A stretch of DNA of 64,000 nucleotides from Papilionanthe hookeriana x Papilionanthe teres (taxonomy: Eukaryota > Streptophyta > Magnoliopsida > Asparagales > Orchidaceae). Below are positions 32,193 through 45,690 of this stretch, piece after piece. The notes below the pieces were generated by a model. It was not told the DNA's origin and made no database searches. It worked only from the letters and a program-made list of their open reading frames with translations. The stretch is from positions 58,508,155 through 58,572,154 of the forward strand of contig CM040428.1 in the NCBI GenBank assembly GCA_022702705.1, written 5' to 3'. Position 1 is the first letter of the stretch. Each line of letters opens with the position of its first letter. The translations under genes were made by a program, and so were the position numbers.

Positions 32193-34085
32193 ACATCCAG
32201 TTTTTCATTTTGCCCGACCATGATATGAAATAATTTCCATAAAAAAGATGCACAATCTTCGTTGAAAATTTTTAAACCGAATGCGATCAAAGGCTTTCAA
32301 AAGCATTTTAGAAAAATAAATAAGGTAATTTGATAAATTTTTCAATGATATATAACATGTCCCTACTTGAGAAATTTTTATCAGAAAATTTAATGCAACA
32401 TCAAGTTACTCATATAAGAAAAATTTAAAGTTGGAGGATTGGCTAAGTTTTGTAAATTTTAAATATTACTAACAAAATTGATGCTATAAATTGGAAATCA
32501 AATTAATCTTTAAAAATCAACTCACATAATTTCAAAAAAACTATAATTAAGATAGATCATTTATTTAGGATAATATCTTGTCTTTTTAAATTTTGAAATA
32601 AGTAATTAGTATCAGTTTTTAATCCTTTAGATTATTTAACATAAACTTTATGTTACAAAAATTAGTTGTTAAATTCTCAAGAATTAAGTTGGATCCTCAT
32701 GAATTGATACTCTATTCATCATATATTGCTTATTTGACATGCACATATGTGTTGATCTTTAAAATCAAAGAAATGGGCCATTGATGTTCACAAGAGGTGT
32801 AAGGTAATAATTCTAAGAAGAGTTGAACAACAATTAGATCTCAATCTAAGAAATTAAAGAAGAATCAAGGTCTAATGACTTGTAGTAAATGGATGCAAAT
32901 TAAACCTTAGAGTTCTTAAATTATAAATGTTAAATGTGTTTTTAAAATTTATGTAACATTTATGTAATTTTTATGTAATATGATATCTTATGAGACAAAT
33001 GTAGGTGATGACATATGTTTGTGTATCAAGTATAGTATGACTACAATGAAGGAAGGGCCAGACAAGCCAAGGATAGAATAGTTTTATATTGGTTAGAGTA
33101 GTTATCCCCACAGATTGGCCCCCCTAATTTCCTCCATTTGACTTGTGTTACTAGTTGAAGTGTTAAAAAATTATATAATATTTTATTATAATAGAATAAA
33201 GTAGTTGTTATTTATGATAAATGAATTGGAACGAATTTCAAATTTGGCAAGGCTTGGGTGTCAGACCATATCATGGAGGGTTTTAGGGATATCTCATTTC
33301 CAATCATTTTAGTTAGTGACTTAGTTGTAAATATTTATGTATTTTTCTTTTTTTTTTTCATTAGTGTGATTAATTTTTGGTTCTTAATTTACCCTATAAA
33401 TCAAATTCTATAAAAAAATAGTGTAATTTACCTTTATAAACCTTCTACTAGAGGTTGGCCAACTCTTTGTTGTAAAGATAACTAATCTTCTTCTAGACCC
33501 TCTTTGCTAATCTTAAATCCTTCCATAAGATATAAGAAACTTCAATATATATATATGTAATTGAAATTTTTTTAGATCGCTACTAGACTACACAATTGAC
33601 TTTGTTTCAAAGCCTTTAATTATCCTAATTGCTCGTGCCATCTTTTTGAAGTTCAATTATCTACTGTCAAGTTAGGCTATTCAAGTGACAATGTTGGCCA
33701 TTTTGGCTCTTCAAACTTAAACTCCATGATAAACTAAACCACAACAAATCATATACAACTTTTATAGGCATATCAAGAAAGTTTTTTTACTCATTTCTAG
33801 CCACTCCAACATTTCCAAATCCAAATGACAGTTCATTAATAAAATTAGCTTTAAGAATAAAAATTGGTTATAATATCGAGTAAATTTAAATGACAATAAT
33901 GGTGTCCAAGCAAACAAAAACGTGCTTTTAAATTCTAACTTAATTGTAAGGATAGTAGTACATCTTAATTCCAAAGTAGGAAATGTTTTCATAGATGTGA
34001 GTTTACACAAGAATATCAAAAAAATAGTCGATGGGCTATTATTGACACTGGTGGACACTTAATTGAATTGAAGTAGATTTTGGAG
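32193..34085. other. Intergenic sequence, no gene seen
   Basis: AT-rich, with stops in all frames. A 98-codon minus-strand frame at 33762-34058 is low-complexity and not convincing. No RNA gene or TIR pair was recognised. Confidence 0.5.
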
Positions 34086-34320
34086 GATGTTCTTCATGCA
34101 CGACCAACTCTAAAGCTTGAATAGAGTTGTAGAGAAGTTATTCATTATTAAAATACACTCCAAAGATTGATTGGAGTTCTAAAGATGATATTCCTTGTGC
34201 ATAACAAACTCTAAAGATTGATTGGGGTTTTAATGCTGGTATTTCTTTTATGAGACACACACTAAAGATTAACTATAATTTGGAAATGAACATTCCTTTT
34301 GCAAAACATACTCTAAATAC
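34086..34320. repeat. Degenerate ~60-bp tandem repeat
   Basis: About four decayed units sharing ACTCTAAAGATTGATTGG followed by a variable TTYTTATGCA-like part. Located just upstream of the copia remnant. Confidence 0.55.
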
Positions 34321-34504
34321 TATCAATTTCTTATGTTTAACTTGATTGCAAATTTTATTTCTCATGCTTCATAATTAGATAATGAAAATTGATGATTGAA
34401 ATTAAAGTTCATTATGGTTTTCTTTCTAAATTCATAGTTGAGAATTAAAATTGATGATTAAAAGTTAAAGTTAATCAGATTTTTTATTTTTAAATGGGAA
34501 TGAC

Positions 34505-35290
34505 CCATTTATATAAATGAATTGCTCGAAAAGATTGATATGAAAAATTTAAATCGAGTAAAATTTCTATGAGCCAATCTACAATGTTAAATTTTGATAA
34601 ATCAAGAAAATTAGTTGATGATAAACTTTATAGATGTATTTTAGGTTCACTTTATACCATATAGCTAGTAGACTTGATATTATTTACAATATATTTATGT
34701 GCTAGATTTCAAGCCAATTCGATGGAATCAAAATTAATTGTCATCAAATGGATGTTTCATTACTTGATTAGAACATCTAATTTAAGTTTTTGGTTTCCTA
34801 AAAATCCATTATTTGATGACTTTGTTGTATATTCTGATACAGACTATGCTAGCTGCAAAGTTAATTGAAAGAGCACGTCTCCCACAAGTCAAGCTTCGGG
34901 TTCATCGCGTTTATTATGGTCATCTAGAAAGTAAAACTCCATAGCACTATCTACTACTGAAGTTGAGTATATAGTTATAGGTGAATACGTTGCTCAAGTT
35001 TGTAATTAAAATAATAAATATAAAATTATGGAATTAAACTAAAGCACATACCAATTAAGTTCGATTATACTAGCACTAAATCTTAAACTAAAAATCAAGT
35101 GTAACACTAACAAACCAAACACATAGAGATTATACATCATTTTATTAGAGATCTTGTTATTAAAAAGTGATCTAGGTATAAAATTTGAAAGCATAAATTT
35201 AAAAATTGCACAAAATTTTATAAAACTAATAGTAAAAGAAACATTTTGATCATTAAGGCGAATCTTTGGGATGTTAGATCCTAACTTTTA
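34505..35290 (+). pseudogene. Ty1/copia RT-RNase H remnant
   Basis: Broken plus-strand frames read IYINELLEKIDMKNLNRVKF, then CILGSLYYLT, LCARFQANSMESKLIVIKW, YSDTDYASCKVN, STSPTSQASGSSRLLWSSRK and IALSTTEVEYIVIGEYVAQV. They then give a TKNQV..KHIEI.HHFIRDLVIK-like tail to about 35200. This is the end of a copia polyprotein (RT tail and RNase H, with the first RNase H Asp visible in YSDTDY). The LCARFQAN form differs from the Tork-type copy at 56496-60435, so it is another lineage. Several stops and frameshifts are present, and upstream domains and LTRs were not recognised. Confidence 0.85.
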
Positions 35291-37379
35291 AACTAAGATT
35301 TTTTTTTTTTTTTGGTGATGTCAAAAGGGGAGAATAATTATATGAAAACTATATGTTAGTAATAATATTTATTTCAAAACAAATATTTGGAGGGGCATTT
35401 ATCATATTATTTATTTTGTGCACACAAAATTTTTATCTTACATTATTTTCAATCAATAAAAATTCTATTAAAGTTTATCTTATACTTTCACTAAAATATT
35501 GCCCAATACAAATCTGTGATCATTAAAAAGGGGTAGATTATTAGTTTTATGAGTATTATGATATATTGTATTAATTTTTATGATAGCAAACAAATGCTTG
35601 AATGATATAACATATGAATTAAGGATTTGAGGTACACTAATTTTATGGTGTGTTTTGAAAATTGAATCAAGTTTTGAGCATAGAACTTAAGATGGATTAA
35701 GATGGATAGCTTGGAACAAAAGAAGGATTACAATAGAAATTTTATTGTATGGTCGATTTTTTTACTCACAATCAAATGTATTAACTTAATTAATCATTAA
35801 TTAGAAAGAATAAAATAAAATTAGATATTAGTATTTAAATATTTAATTATAACTTTATAAGTTAAATATTTTAAATTCACAAAAATAATATAATTAGAAT
35901 ATTAAAAGTGACATTTCTATTTTATTTTATTTTATTTATAATTTTATGAGTTTTTAAATAAATAATTTATTATTTATTGAATATCAGTTAAGATATTTAG
36001 CAATTGTCATAACATATTTGAATTTGTATTTCTATAGATAAATTGTCAAAATTATAGAATTATAGAATTTTAATTACTCCATTAAGTTACTCCTTTGAAT
36101 TTACTGGATTCTATATATGTACTTTTATATGTTACATAATCTACTCTGAATTCAAATTGTGTTTATTATGAATTTTCAAGGATTGCCTTTTTTTTGTTAT
36201 GTTTATTAGAAGCATCTACAAGTATTTATCAGGACTGAGTAATCTCCAACAGAAAGTAAATCTAAACTAAACATGCCAGAGTAAAATTGAACTAAATAAA
36301 TATCTAACAAATATGACATGTATCAACATAGGAATATATATTTAAGTATTCTCCCAGTCCTCTATATTGTCCTAAGATATTCTAGTCGTAATACACTTTT
36401 TTGGACCAATTTAATAAGTTTTGTTTGACTTTCCTATCCTGTCTAAAAATTAGCTAATATTTTAGAACTAATAATACATTTAATAAAAATTAATTTTTAT
36501 TAGTAAACTTGGAATTTAGTGGACTTCTAGGCCGGTAGTTTGCTAGTGTGAATGTTGGCCTAGTCGGACAAACCACGTAAAAATATTATGCTTCATATTT
36601 ACTTTCCGTTTTGAAACTTTCTTAGCTAACATAAAATTTAAAACATAATTCTCTGCATCTAGTGGATGCTTCATCATAGTTTATTCTTCTAACATTTTGA
36701 TGACTTCTCTGCATTTTGGTTGCTTTAAATATTTGCATACTGTGTATATACAATACTTTAAACATAGGACATATTAATTGAAATATCAAGCTCTCAACCA
36801 ATAGATTAAGATGACTTAAATGTATTCTATTATCACTATTGTTTCAAAGACTCCCCTTCATATTTCTTGGGTACTTTTAAAGATTTTGCAGCTTAATTGT
36901 ATTTTTTTTATTATTTTTTTATTAGGCGATACATTCTTCTAAAAATGTCATACAAATCTATGGGACTATTAAATTATATTTTTGTCTCAAAATTGAATGG
37001 TGATGATAAAAGCCTAAGGAGATATTCATTGAGAAAACTTGGCGACAATACTTTGACTACAATTTAATTGGATACAATTAAATATTTTCAAGTTTAACAA
37101 AAAATATCAATTAAATCTTATATCATATAGATACAACTAAATTTAATCCCTTTTAAAATTCCTCCTGACTTGGTATTGGTCAGAATTGTCATGCCATTTT
37201 CTTCCTCCAATAATTGCATGTTGAATAGTGCTATGAGAATAGTCAAATAAAGTCATTGCGATTAAGAGTTTATTAGCATAAAATTTAATTGATTACGTTT
37301 ACTTTTGTATACTATAGTGTATGTTTAATAAATAAAATTCGGAAGACTCTCAAACTTTCTTACATATATTTTGAGATTA
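35291..37379. other. Intergenic sequence, no gene seen
   Basis: AT-rich, with poly-T at 35300-35314. No convincing coding frame, RNA gene or repeat array was seen. Confidence 0.5.
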
Positions 37380-37560
37380 CTGGAATATTGCTGAGAAATT
37401 AGGACGAAAAAACATAAGAATCTAGAAACGAACAATCAAGAATCAAGAGAACTCATTGATTTAATGAGGTTCGACAATATACCTACGTCCTCGGGAGCAA
37501 TGAGCAGCGACGTCTTTTAGATTCCTTGAAAAATAGTACATACCTCTTAAGGTTACAACT

Positions 37561-37640
<80 letters not shown>

Positions 37641-37760
37641 CCTAGTGTACAATATGGAAGTGTTACACCCGCATTCCCAACCCACTAAACGAAACTCTCC
37701 AATTGGACAAATGCTTCTGCTCGCTCGCTCCGTTGTTTCGCTCTGTTTCACTCCAGCATT
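37380..37760 (-). repeat. Tork-type LTR fragment with expanded TATA
   Basis: Read on the minus strand, the end holds CTCCCGAGGACGTAGG, TATTGTCGAACCTCATTAAA and a TTGTTGTAGTTGTAACCTTAAG block. The 3' LTR-like sequence at 60480-60890 has the related GTTGTAACTCTAAG and CTAGACGTAGGC. The (TA)37 tract (37565-37638) lies upstream of the GTTGTAACC block, where a TATA box would be expected. No matching second LTR or internal region was found nearby. Confidence 0.5.
37565..37638. repeat. (TA)37 microsatellite
   Basis: The longest pure dinucleotide tract in the window. It causes a poly-Ile/Tyr minus-strand frame, which is not a gene. Confidence 0.95.
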
Positions 37761-38283
37761 TGTTCTTTATCTGATCTATGAGCCATGACGAACAAATATT
37801 AATTATTCAAATCATACCCTATCTTAAAATTGGTTTTAAGAACTTAAAGATCCTGAATAAAAAAATAAATTAGCTAATTTCAGATAAGACTATTTTGATA
37901 GTCTTCAATCCTTTGGCCTTGGGCGGCTCCGACAGGCCATAAATTGGCGGAGCCGGTGTATTCTGGCGCAGGTTCCATTTAATTAATCTATATCCCGTGG
38001 AATTTAATTTTCAAGGCTTGAGGCGTTCCTGTCCATAACACGGGACAAATCCGACTTCACTTCAGACCATGTCCGCCGCCTGCACATAGATGTTTTATAA
38101 TAATTCAACCTCCCATTAAATGGGGGTATTTAAGTACATACCACACAATTGTTCCAAATTTACATATATTATACCCAAATGTTCATATTTCTATATATAG
38201 CGTTCAAATTTGTGTCACCTAAAAATGTCATCGTTATAAATTTTTTTAAATTAAAACATATTTTATGATATTAAAATATTATT
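37761..38283. other. Intergenic sequence, no gene seen
   Basis: Mixed sequence with a GC-richer patch at 37915-38090. No recognised feature. Confidence 0.5.
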
Positions 38284-39153
38284 GATGCGCCACCAAAAAA
38301 TTTTCATCATTCGATACGAATCTCGAGACAATACTTTGGATAAGAAACATTCAAATCTCGATAAAAATCACCAGAGCTTCGATTTCAGTAAATTTATAGT
38401 CAAACAGACTGGCTCTATAAGACGAACCTAATGATACAAAAAATAGTCTAATCCAAGTAAAATTAAAATCAGATCAATTCATTAATATATTATTAGAAGA
38501 TTTTCGGACACATTTAGAAGATCAAACAAATGTCGATACTAGCAAGCATATACTCAAATCGAGCGTCTCAATAAGACGAATCCAATGAGCCCAATATCAC
38601 TCAATTCCGACATTGTAAAGATCATCAAATGCCCCTTAAACGTTGTATGATCAAGAGAAGCTATTTGGACCGTCATTGCATTAATTGCTCCAAAAACCGT
38701 ATAAATAGACCTTCACACCTCACATGAGGGGGGAAGCCTAGAGAGAGAGAGAGCTTAAGGCCTTAAGGAGAAGCTGTAGATTAATGATTGCATTTATTGC
38801 TCAAAAAAACGTATAAATAGACCTTCACCGCCGACCGCCGTTGACCACGGCCGACTTTCGTCGACCTTCATCATTGTCAACCTCCGTCACCGTGGACCTC
38901 TGCCAATCATCGTTAATCACCACCAACCAAACACCGTCAGTTGACATTATTGTATGAAACATATAATTACTCTCTCCCGTATGTGGGACGAAATTTCTGT
39001 AAACATCAATCAATTGTGGATTATCGTAACTGGGCAAGGCCTCGTGGTTTTTCCCTTTATAGGTTTTCCACATAAAAACTTCTGGAGTCGTCACCGCTTA
39101 TTTTTCATTTGTATATGTGTTGAATTTTCGTACAATACTAAGACAATAATTCG
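38284..39153 (+). repeat. LTR-like sequence with core promoter, copy 2
   Basis: Same family and orientation as 2962-3885. Shared words include GCATATACTCAAATCGAGCG and TCAAATGCCCCTTAAACGTT, a TATA box GTATAAATAGACC, a CTCACATGAG leader and the CGACCGCCGTTGACC-like GC stretch. The core promoter is duplicated: ATTGCATTAATTGCTCC...TATAAATAGACCTTCAC occurs near 38680-38725 and again near 38783-38830. The ends are uncertain because no target duplication was found. Confidence 0.5.
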
Positions 39154-39892
39154 CAACTCTACCGCCGTGAATTTTCTAGCCCGCTTCAATTATATATATA
39201 AATATTAAATTTTAGGTGTCAGATATGTAGAAAGTCGCTGATAAATGTCTGGTTTATATTAATTATTGTGAAAAAAAAAAGATATCGAGGGAAGTGGGGC
39301 CATAAAATTACTAAATTATCTAAATCGCTGGAGAGAAAAATATTAAAATTTCAATTTAAATATAAAAATCTCAAATTCCAGGAGAGGCAATTGCCTACCC
39401 TGGTCTCGGCCGGGTTCCATCCACCGCTAAATTGCAAAAAGTTTAGAATATAGAGGTTTCTTAGAAGCAAACTATCTATCAAATCCAATGCTAAAAATTA
39501 AAAATTCCTTTTAATTTATTATTAGTATTATTATTATAAAATATTATTAATTTAGTATTGGAAAAAAATAATTTCTTTGTAATTAAAGAAATTTTATTTT
39601 TTTATCAAGATTTTGTCAGCACGGATCTCGAGATCTAATGATCCAGAAGAAAGTATAATAAAGGAGGCCCCGCTGATAAGAGACCAATATACCCACTTAT
39701 TCAATTGGCAGCCATCTGAGCCAAGCACAAACCGACCGACTAAATCAAGGTAGATAAGCATTCAAACAAATCACACTGGAAACTCGAGCGAGGGTGGTAG
39801 GGTTTTTATTGTGCGTCCATAATTGTTCTCAGAAGATTTCTATCTAAAAAAATGGATGTGTCATTATAGAAATAATAGCTAGCCTAAGACAA
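39154..39892. other. Intergenic sequence, no gene seen
   Basis: AT-rich. Short frames at 39268-39453 show no motif. Confidence 0.5.
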
Positions 39893-40225
39893 CAACAAAA
39901 ACAACAACAACAAAGCCTTTATCCCACTAAGAGGGGTTGGCTACATGAATCCTTTTTCTACATTGCGTCCTATTTAGTGTCATATTTTTATTTAATTCTA
40001 ATAAATTAAGATCATTTTTATGCAGTAAGCCCAAGTCTTCCTAGGTCTACCTCTGCCTTTCTTAACATAAGTCGAATCTAAAACATATACTCTCCTAATC
40101 GGATCATCGGATAGTTGACGTTTAATGTGACCAAACCAACTAAGGCGACTCTGTCTAATTTTATCCGTCACTGGAGCTACCCCAACCCTATCATGGATAT
40201 ATTCATTTCGCATTGTCTCTAAGAG
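39893..40225 (-). mobile_element. 5'-truncated RTE-type LINE, 3' end
   Basis: The minus-strand frame 40213-39998 reads MRNEYIHDRVGVAPVTDKIR, RLSWFGHIKRQ, then KKGRGRPRKTWAY, which is the C-terminal end of a LINE reverse transcriptase polyprotein. Downstream on the same strand come AACCCCTCTTAGTGGGATAAAGG and a (TTG)n tail (39893-39913), the usual 3' end of plant RTE LINEs. Only the last ~330 bp are present, as expected from incomplete target-primed reverse transcription. No target duplication was identified. Confidence 0.85.
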
Positions 40226-43200
40226 ATAAAAAAATATGATTTATAGGTTTACAGAACTAGGGTTTTTCTTTTGCCTTATGGGTGTAAGATAAAGTTTATT
40301 TTATTCTATGGCCGGGTATCTCTATGAGGGAAATCTCTCATAATTAATTATATCTCGAGATTTATGGCTCTCAAGAATATTCTCGACTAAAATTTTAACC
40401 TATATCGTACATGATCGAATGGTAAATGTCTGTAAAATGGTTGACATCGAGGACTCAAATTGATAGATTTAAGATTTAAATGATTTAACTAAGAATATGA
40501 AGGATTGGGAAAAGCTTCATTGGAGTTGATTCACTAGAGCTAAGAACTTTGAGTTAGTTCGGTTTAATTTCTTTTGAAGGTTTGAGTTGATTTGTTTGTT
40601 TTGATTGATTTATGTTTGTTCTTAAAGTTATTTGTTGGAAATATGCAAATGAATGCAATGATGCCTATATGAAACATAACACACACAAATGAGATGTACC
40701 ATTAAAACAAGCTGCATATGGGAAGGAATTACATCTGCATGACCTAGGGTGCCATACGGCATGTAGACACCGGCTATGAGTGAATTTGTATCGAGTAAAA
40801 AGATACTTATAATGAAGAATAATATCTTAATTGAGAGGCACTCACCGAGCACACATGCTAACAAGCAAGATATATAACAAGCATACGGGAAAAGTCAATC
40901 ATAGACACGCAAAAGGCATATGATAGATGTCAAGCATATACTATGTAAATGACACTCAAATGACAAACATACAAGAACGCTAAGTGTCAAGCAGATTAAG
41001 TGAAATCATCATTACCAGTAAGAATCACACATTTAGGTGAACACATATTGTGTCTCGTACCGGTTTAGGGGCTGGGAAGTATGACTCGTACTTATCACAT
41101 TATGAAATATCTACAACACTCTAGGCGGTGTCGAACGAAGCAGGGTGAGTGGCTCATATATGCCACCCCTTAAAAAAACTTCAATTTTTTTTCATTTTTT
41201 TGTCTTTTCCATCTATTCTTCACTTACGCTCTTCAGAGAGGATTCCTATAGATCCCTGCACCTTCTTAGGATATCCAAGACTGAATATATGCTTCCTTAC
41301 ATCGAGGTGGACATTGGGGATGCACCGTATCTGGCCAAAATAGTCGCCTGAAGTCAAATACGACTCAAATGGTTTAAACCCAATTTTGCGCCAAATGTTT
41401 GTTGTAAGGTTTCTACTGATCCAGAAGACACGGGAAACACATGTATCTCAAAAAATGAACATTCCAAAGGTTTAAATTCAAGGATTTATCATCAACAGGC
41501 GACCCAGATCCCCACGCGGGTAGGTCTTTTTAGGTCTTTTTAAACTGATTTTTCTCAACACGCATTCCAGAGAGTTTTGTGACTGCCCTTGACCACGAGA
41601 GGCTCCGAATGGACGGAGCATGGTCTCTAAATACCATAATAGCCATCAAACATGTATCGTGTCATAATCATCATCACCCACCGATGAGCTCTCATAGGTA
41701 GGGATGAATCGATACCGGTCGAAGACTTGTGCTCAAAGCACATACCAGGAGGCCCGAGCAGTTGACTTGGACTATGGTAGACTGAATACACTCCTGAATC
41801 ATTCAAGGGACACCCTACATGTATAACATCAAAATAGATGCCAACATGATTTAATTTTTTTTTTTAATTTATCAAAAATAGTTTTTTTTTTATTCATTAA
41901 TTTTTTAATTTCTAAAATGGAGTTTTTTATGCTTGTTTTAATTTTGAGTTTATTTTCAAAAGAGATTTATTTGAGGTTTAATTTTGTTAAGTTTTATTTA
42001 AAAAAGGGGTTTATTTTTATTTTAATTTTAAAAGAGGTTATTAAGTTTCATTTGCAAAAAAAGTTTTATTTTAATTTGAAAATATGTTATTTATGTTTTG
42101 TCTTAGAAACGATCTTAGTTTCCAAAAAGTATTATTAAATTTTATCTAAATTTATGCTCAGTGTCCTTAAAAGCGGTTCTCTAGAGTTCGAACCTTCATA
42201 AAATTTAAAACTTAATTTTTTTAGAGAACATTTAGTTAGTGTAGAAAATATATCTTTTAGGTTAACATATCTTTAAAAAATGTTAAGCTACCTCATGTAT
42301 TTCATTAAATTTTGCAAATGTTTCTTAAAGCAAAGATTTTCTTTTAAGACACTGCACACACATTTGAATGATATTTAGTCTAAGTAAGGTTGGCATTCTA
42401 ATGATCTATTTTTACCATATTTTAATATTAAAATTTTCTCATTCACTTGCATTGTTCACCTTTCATATATGCCTTTAGTCATTAGTCTAGTTTTGCATAG
42501 TCCAACGCACTTGACCTTAGCTTCATAATTTGATTATGACTTGTTAACATATGTTTGAGCTTCATTAACACGAGTTAAGATCTACACCATACTTTTTAGT
42601 GGTGCACTACTTAGATAATGATCATTGCTTGGTTGAAATGTACATTTAAAATTGTTTTATTATCAACCGCACATTGCAAAAGTTGCATGCATGTCATCAA
42701 ACATGATTGCTATCATGTTTTTTAATTTTAAACTTTGTTAGCTTGACTTGATTTATATCTTTATTTTTTACTTAATCTTGACTTTTTTTAACTTTACCAT
42801 GATTTAATTTTCTACTATTATTTAATTTTTTCATGACTTGTTTAACTTGATCATGCCTTAATTTTTTTCTTGATTTGTTTTAATCTTGAATCTTTTTATT
42901 TGAATTGATTTGATCTTTATCTTGAATTAATATTAATTTAATATTTTAATTAATTTAACTTGACTTATATTTTGACTTGACTCAATCTTATTTTAATGAT
43001 TGTTTTAATTAAATATTATTAACCTTTTTTTGAGACTATCTATTTTGCTTATACTGTGTTGCTTTGTCCATGTTTCTCATAATGTCTAGTCTAATAATAA
43101 TTTTTAATTTAGAACAGATCTTTAATTTTATCATTTTTTAGCCAAGATAGTCCTAGGTTTTACCATGCACTTTTGGTAAAGCTAAACTTTAGATTTGACG

Positions 43201-45640
43201 AAGCTATTTTTTTTAAGTCTTTCCTTAGTGTGTGATATTACTCCCTTGATTATATTCCACCTACAGTGAACCTTTTATTTGGTTAAAATGACTCTATGTT
43301 TGGTTTTAAAGGTTTCTAATCTTATATTGGTCATAACACATAGACTTAGTTCATTCATAGTTTAGTCATGCTATTTTCACTATGTTATCCTTTGATTTTA
43401 CCAAGCTCTTTTGATTAAAATTTTCTTTTAACTGCTTTCGTTTTTATAACAAAATTCATCATTATTATGACAATCCACTTTGGACTATTACTCTTATAAA
43501 ATACAAATCATTTTCTCTTGTTTATGGTGCCCATCTTGAACTTATCATGAACTCTTTTTCGTTTAATTCAACCTATGATCATGTTTTTTTTACTATACAC
43601 GTCATTCACTTGATCTATAGTCTAATAAAAATTCTTAATATAGACTAGATCCTTAATTTTTTTTATTTTCTTTTGACTATTTTATCTACCCTTTTATTCT
43701 TATTTAGGTATTAATTATACTCTAATTCATCAAGATATATGCCTTGAGCTCATTCTTACGCTTTTGATCATGTTCATTCCATATTTGATCATGTTCTTTA
43801 AATTGTGGTATCTGTAAAAAACTTAATCAAAGTTACTTGGTATATTTTATACTAATTCTAATTTATTTATGCTCTTTTGACTAAGCCTTTATCCTTTTTG
43901 GTTATACATTTATTTCACCAAAGCATTCCTTAGTCTAGTTATGCACACTACCTAAACTTCTCTCTAGAAATAGTTAAGCCCTTTTAACTAAGTCATTCCC
44001 TAGAAGGACCATGCTCTTTTTGACCTTAATATGTCTTTAGTGGCCTTCTTTTCAGGACCAAGTTTGATTATAACTATACTATAATTATCTTAATTAATTC
44101 TTTACTTTATCACGCCCCTTTGGTTAGATTAATTAAATATTTAACTGTCCTGTATAGTTTATAATTCTTTGGTTATCGTTATGCACTTGTATTTAAACCA
44201 TTTTCTCTGGCTCTATGTTGACTATCTCTCTTTGGTCCTACCTTGCACTCTAAATATATGGAACTCTTTCTAAAAGTCTAAAAACATTATATCTTGTTTA
44301 TTTAAATTTCATATAATTTAATCTTAAGCCTATGAATGTTCTTAGTATTCATCTTGTGATGTTTTGATCAATACGAGCCAAGTGCTAAAAGAACCATGAA
44401 TGATCACAATAATGAAACAAAGATTGAATTAACAAGGAGGAAATAGTTTGAAATAACTCTAGGGATAATTTAGAGGTCAAGCAAAAAAACAATAATTTGG
44501 TTCAAGTTTAAATGACAACTTCATTCTTAGCATGAAAGACCACTTAGATAAGTCATTCCATAGTATCAAGATATATACAACACTAAAATTTTTTATGCCT
44601 ATAAATGAAATGTTGCATTCAAAAACTCATTAGAGTATGTAACTTAAGGTGAGGACATCTTGTAGAAAAACTTGGAACCATTGCAGTGCTTAGGTTTTAT
44701 AATATATTAGGGTTTATTTCGGAGTTGCAAAATATGTTGGTGAAGGCACACAATTTATGCTATGGTAATTAATATGTAGTATGGGTTTTTAATTGTATCA
44801 CGATAACATTCATCATCATTAAATCCACGTGATACCAGTGGTGTGGTGCATTAGACTGTACGATATCATCCATCAATAAGTACTAAAACTCATGTCAAAG
44901 ACATGTTGTGAAAGCTCTGAAGGTAAGAGGTGTTTGGATGAATAAGAAGAGTTATTAAGATTGTTGATAGAATCTCCTAAGAAGGATTATAATAAAAATC
45001 CTAATATGGTCCCTGAGAAACACCCAAAAAGTCATTATAAAAACATTTCCATGAGATGTGAGTTCTGATAAAACGTTTCTCTACTGATGTTTCACTACCA
45101 TATTATTTGATTACATCCAACATAATAGTGGCGGACATGTGTACAATGAAGAATAACAAACTTGTAGAGTGTATTGGTGCATATGTGCACTAACATGCTT
45201 AGATACGGATTTGAACCCATTTTCGAGCTGTTCACCAGAGTCCAACAAATTACCTTAATGGTAGTAGAGGCAAAAGTTAATTGAATTTCATTTGAATAAT
45301 TATACATATTATATAAAAATTTATACTTTAACTCAAGCATAACATAAAATTATCAAAACAATTGAAATATAATTTTATTTTTTAAATAATCAATTTAATA
45401 TATTTTTATTCTATGATAAATGAATAAAAATTATTAAATAACTACCTTAACACCAAGGGAAAAAATTTTAATCGCCTCATGATTTTTAATTTTTATATCG
45501 TCTTCATTTTTGGGAAACGGATCAAATGACACATCTAGTCTGCCTTTACCTTTCCAAAGATGGATGACCCTTTCCCTCTGCAGCCTGCAGTAATCCTCAC
45601 GTATTCTATGATCTATATTCTATAGCCACGCCTATTTTTC
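40226..45640. other. Intergenic sequence, mostly T-rich
   Basis: No convincing gene was found. The part at 40620-41860 is less AT-rich and has no open frame above 80 codons. From about 42100 to 44350 the plus strand is strongly T-rich with scattered CATGCTCTTTTGAC-like words (near 43161, 43408, 43868 and 44010), perhaps a very decayed repeat array or LTR. A frame at 45095-45340 (minus) has no recognisable motif. Confidence 0.45.
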
Positions 45641-45690
45641 GTCTCCTCGCTTCTCCTGTTTATGCTTCCGCAGAAAAACCGAAGCAAACT

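Noticed and set aside
2962..39153. The LTR-like copies at 2962-3885 and 38284-39153 as the two LTRs of one element enclosing everything between
   Set aside because: They are only about 75% alike, no common target duplication was seen, and the intervening 8.5 kb (without the giant insertion) holds unrelated fragments on both strands.
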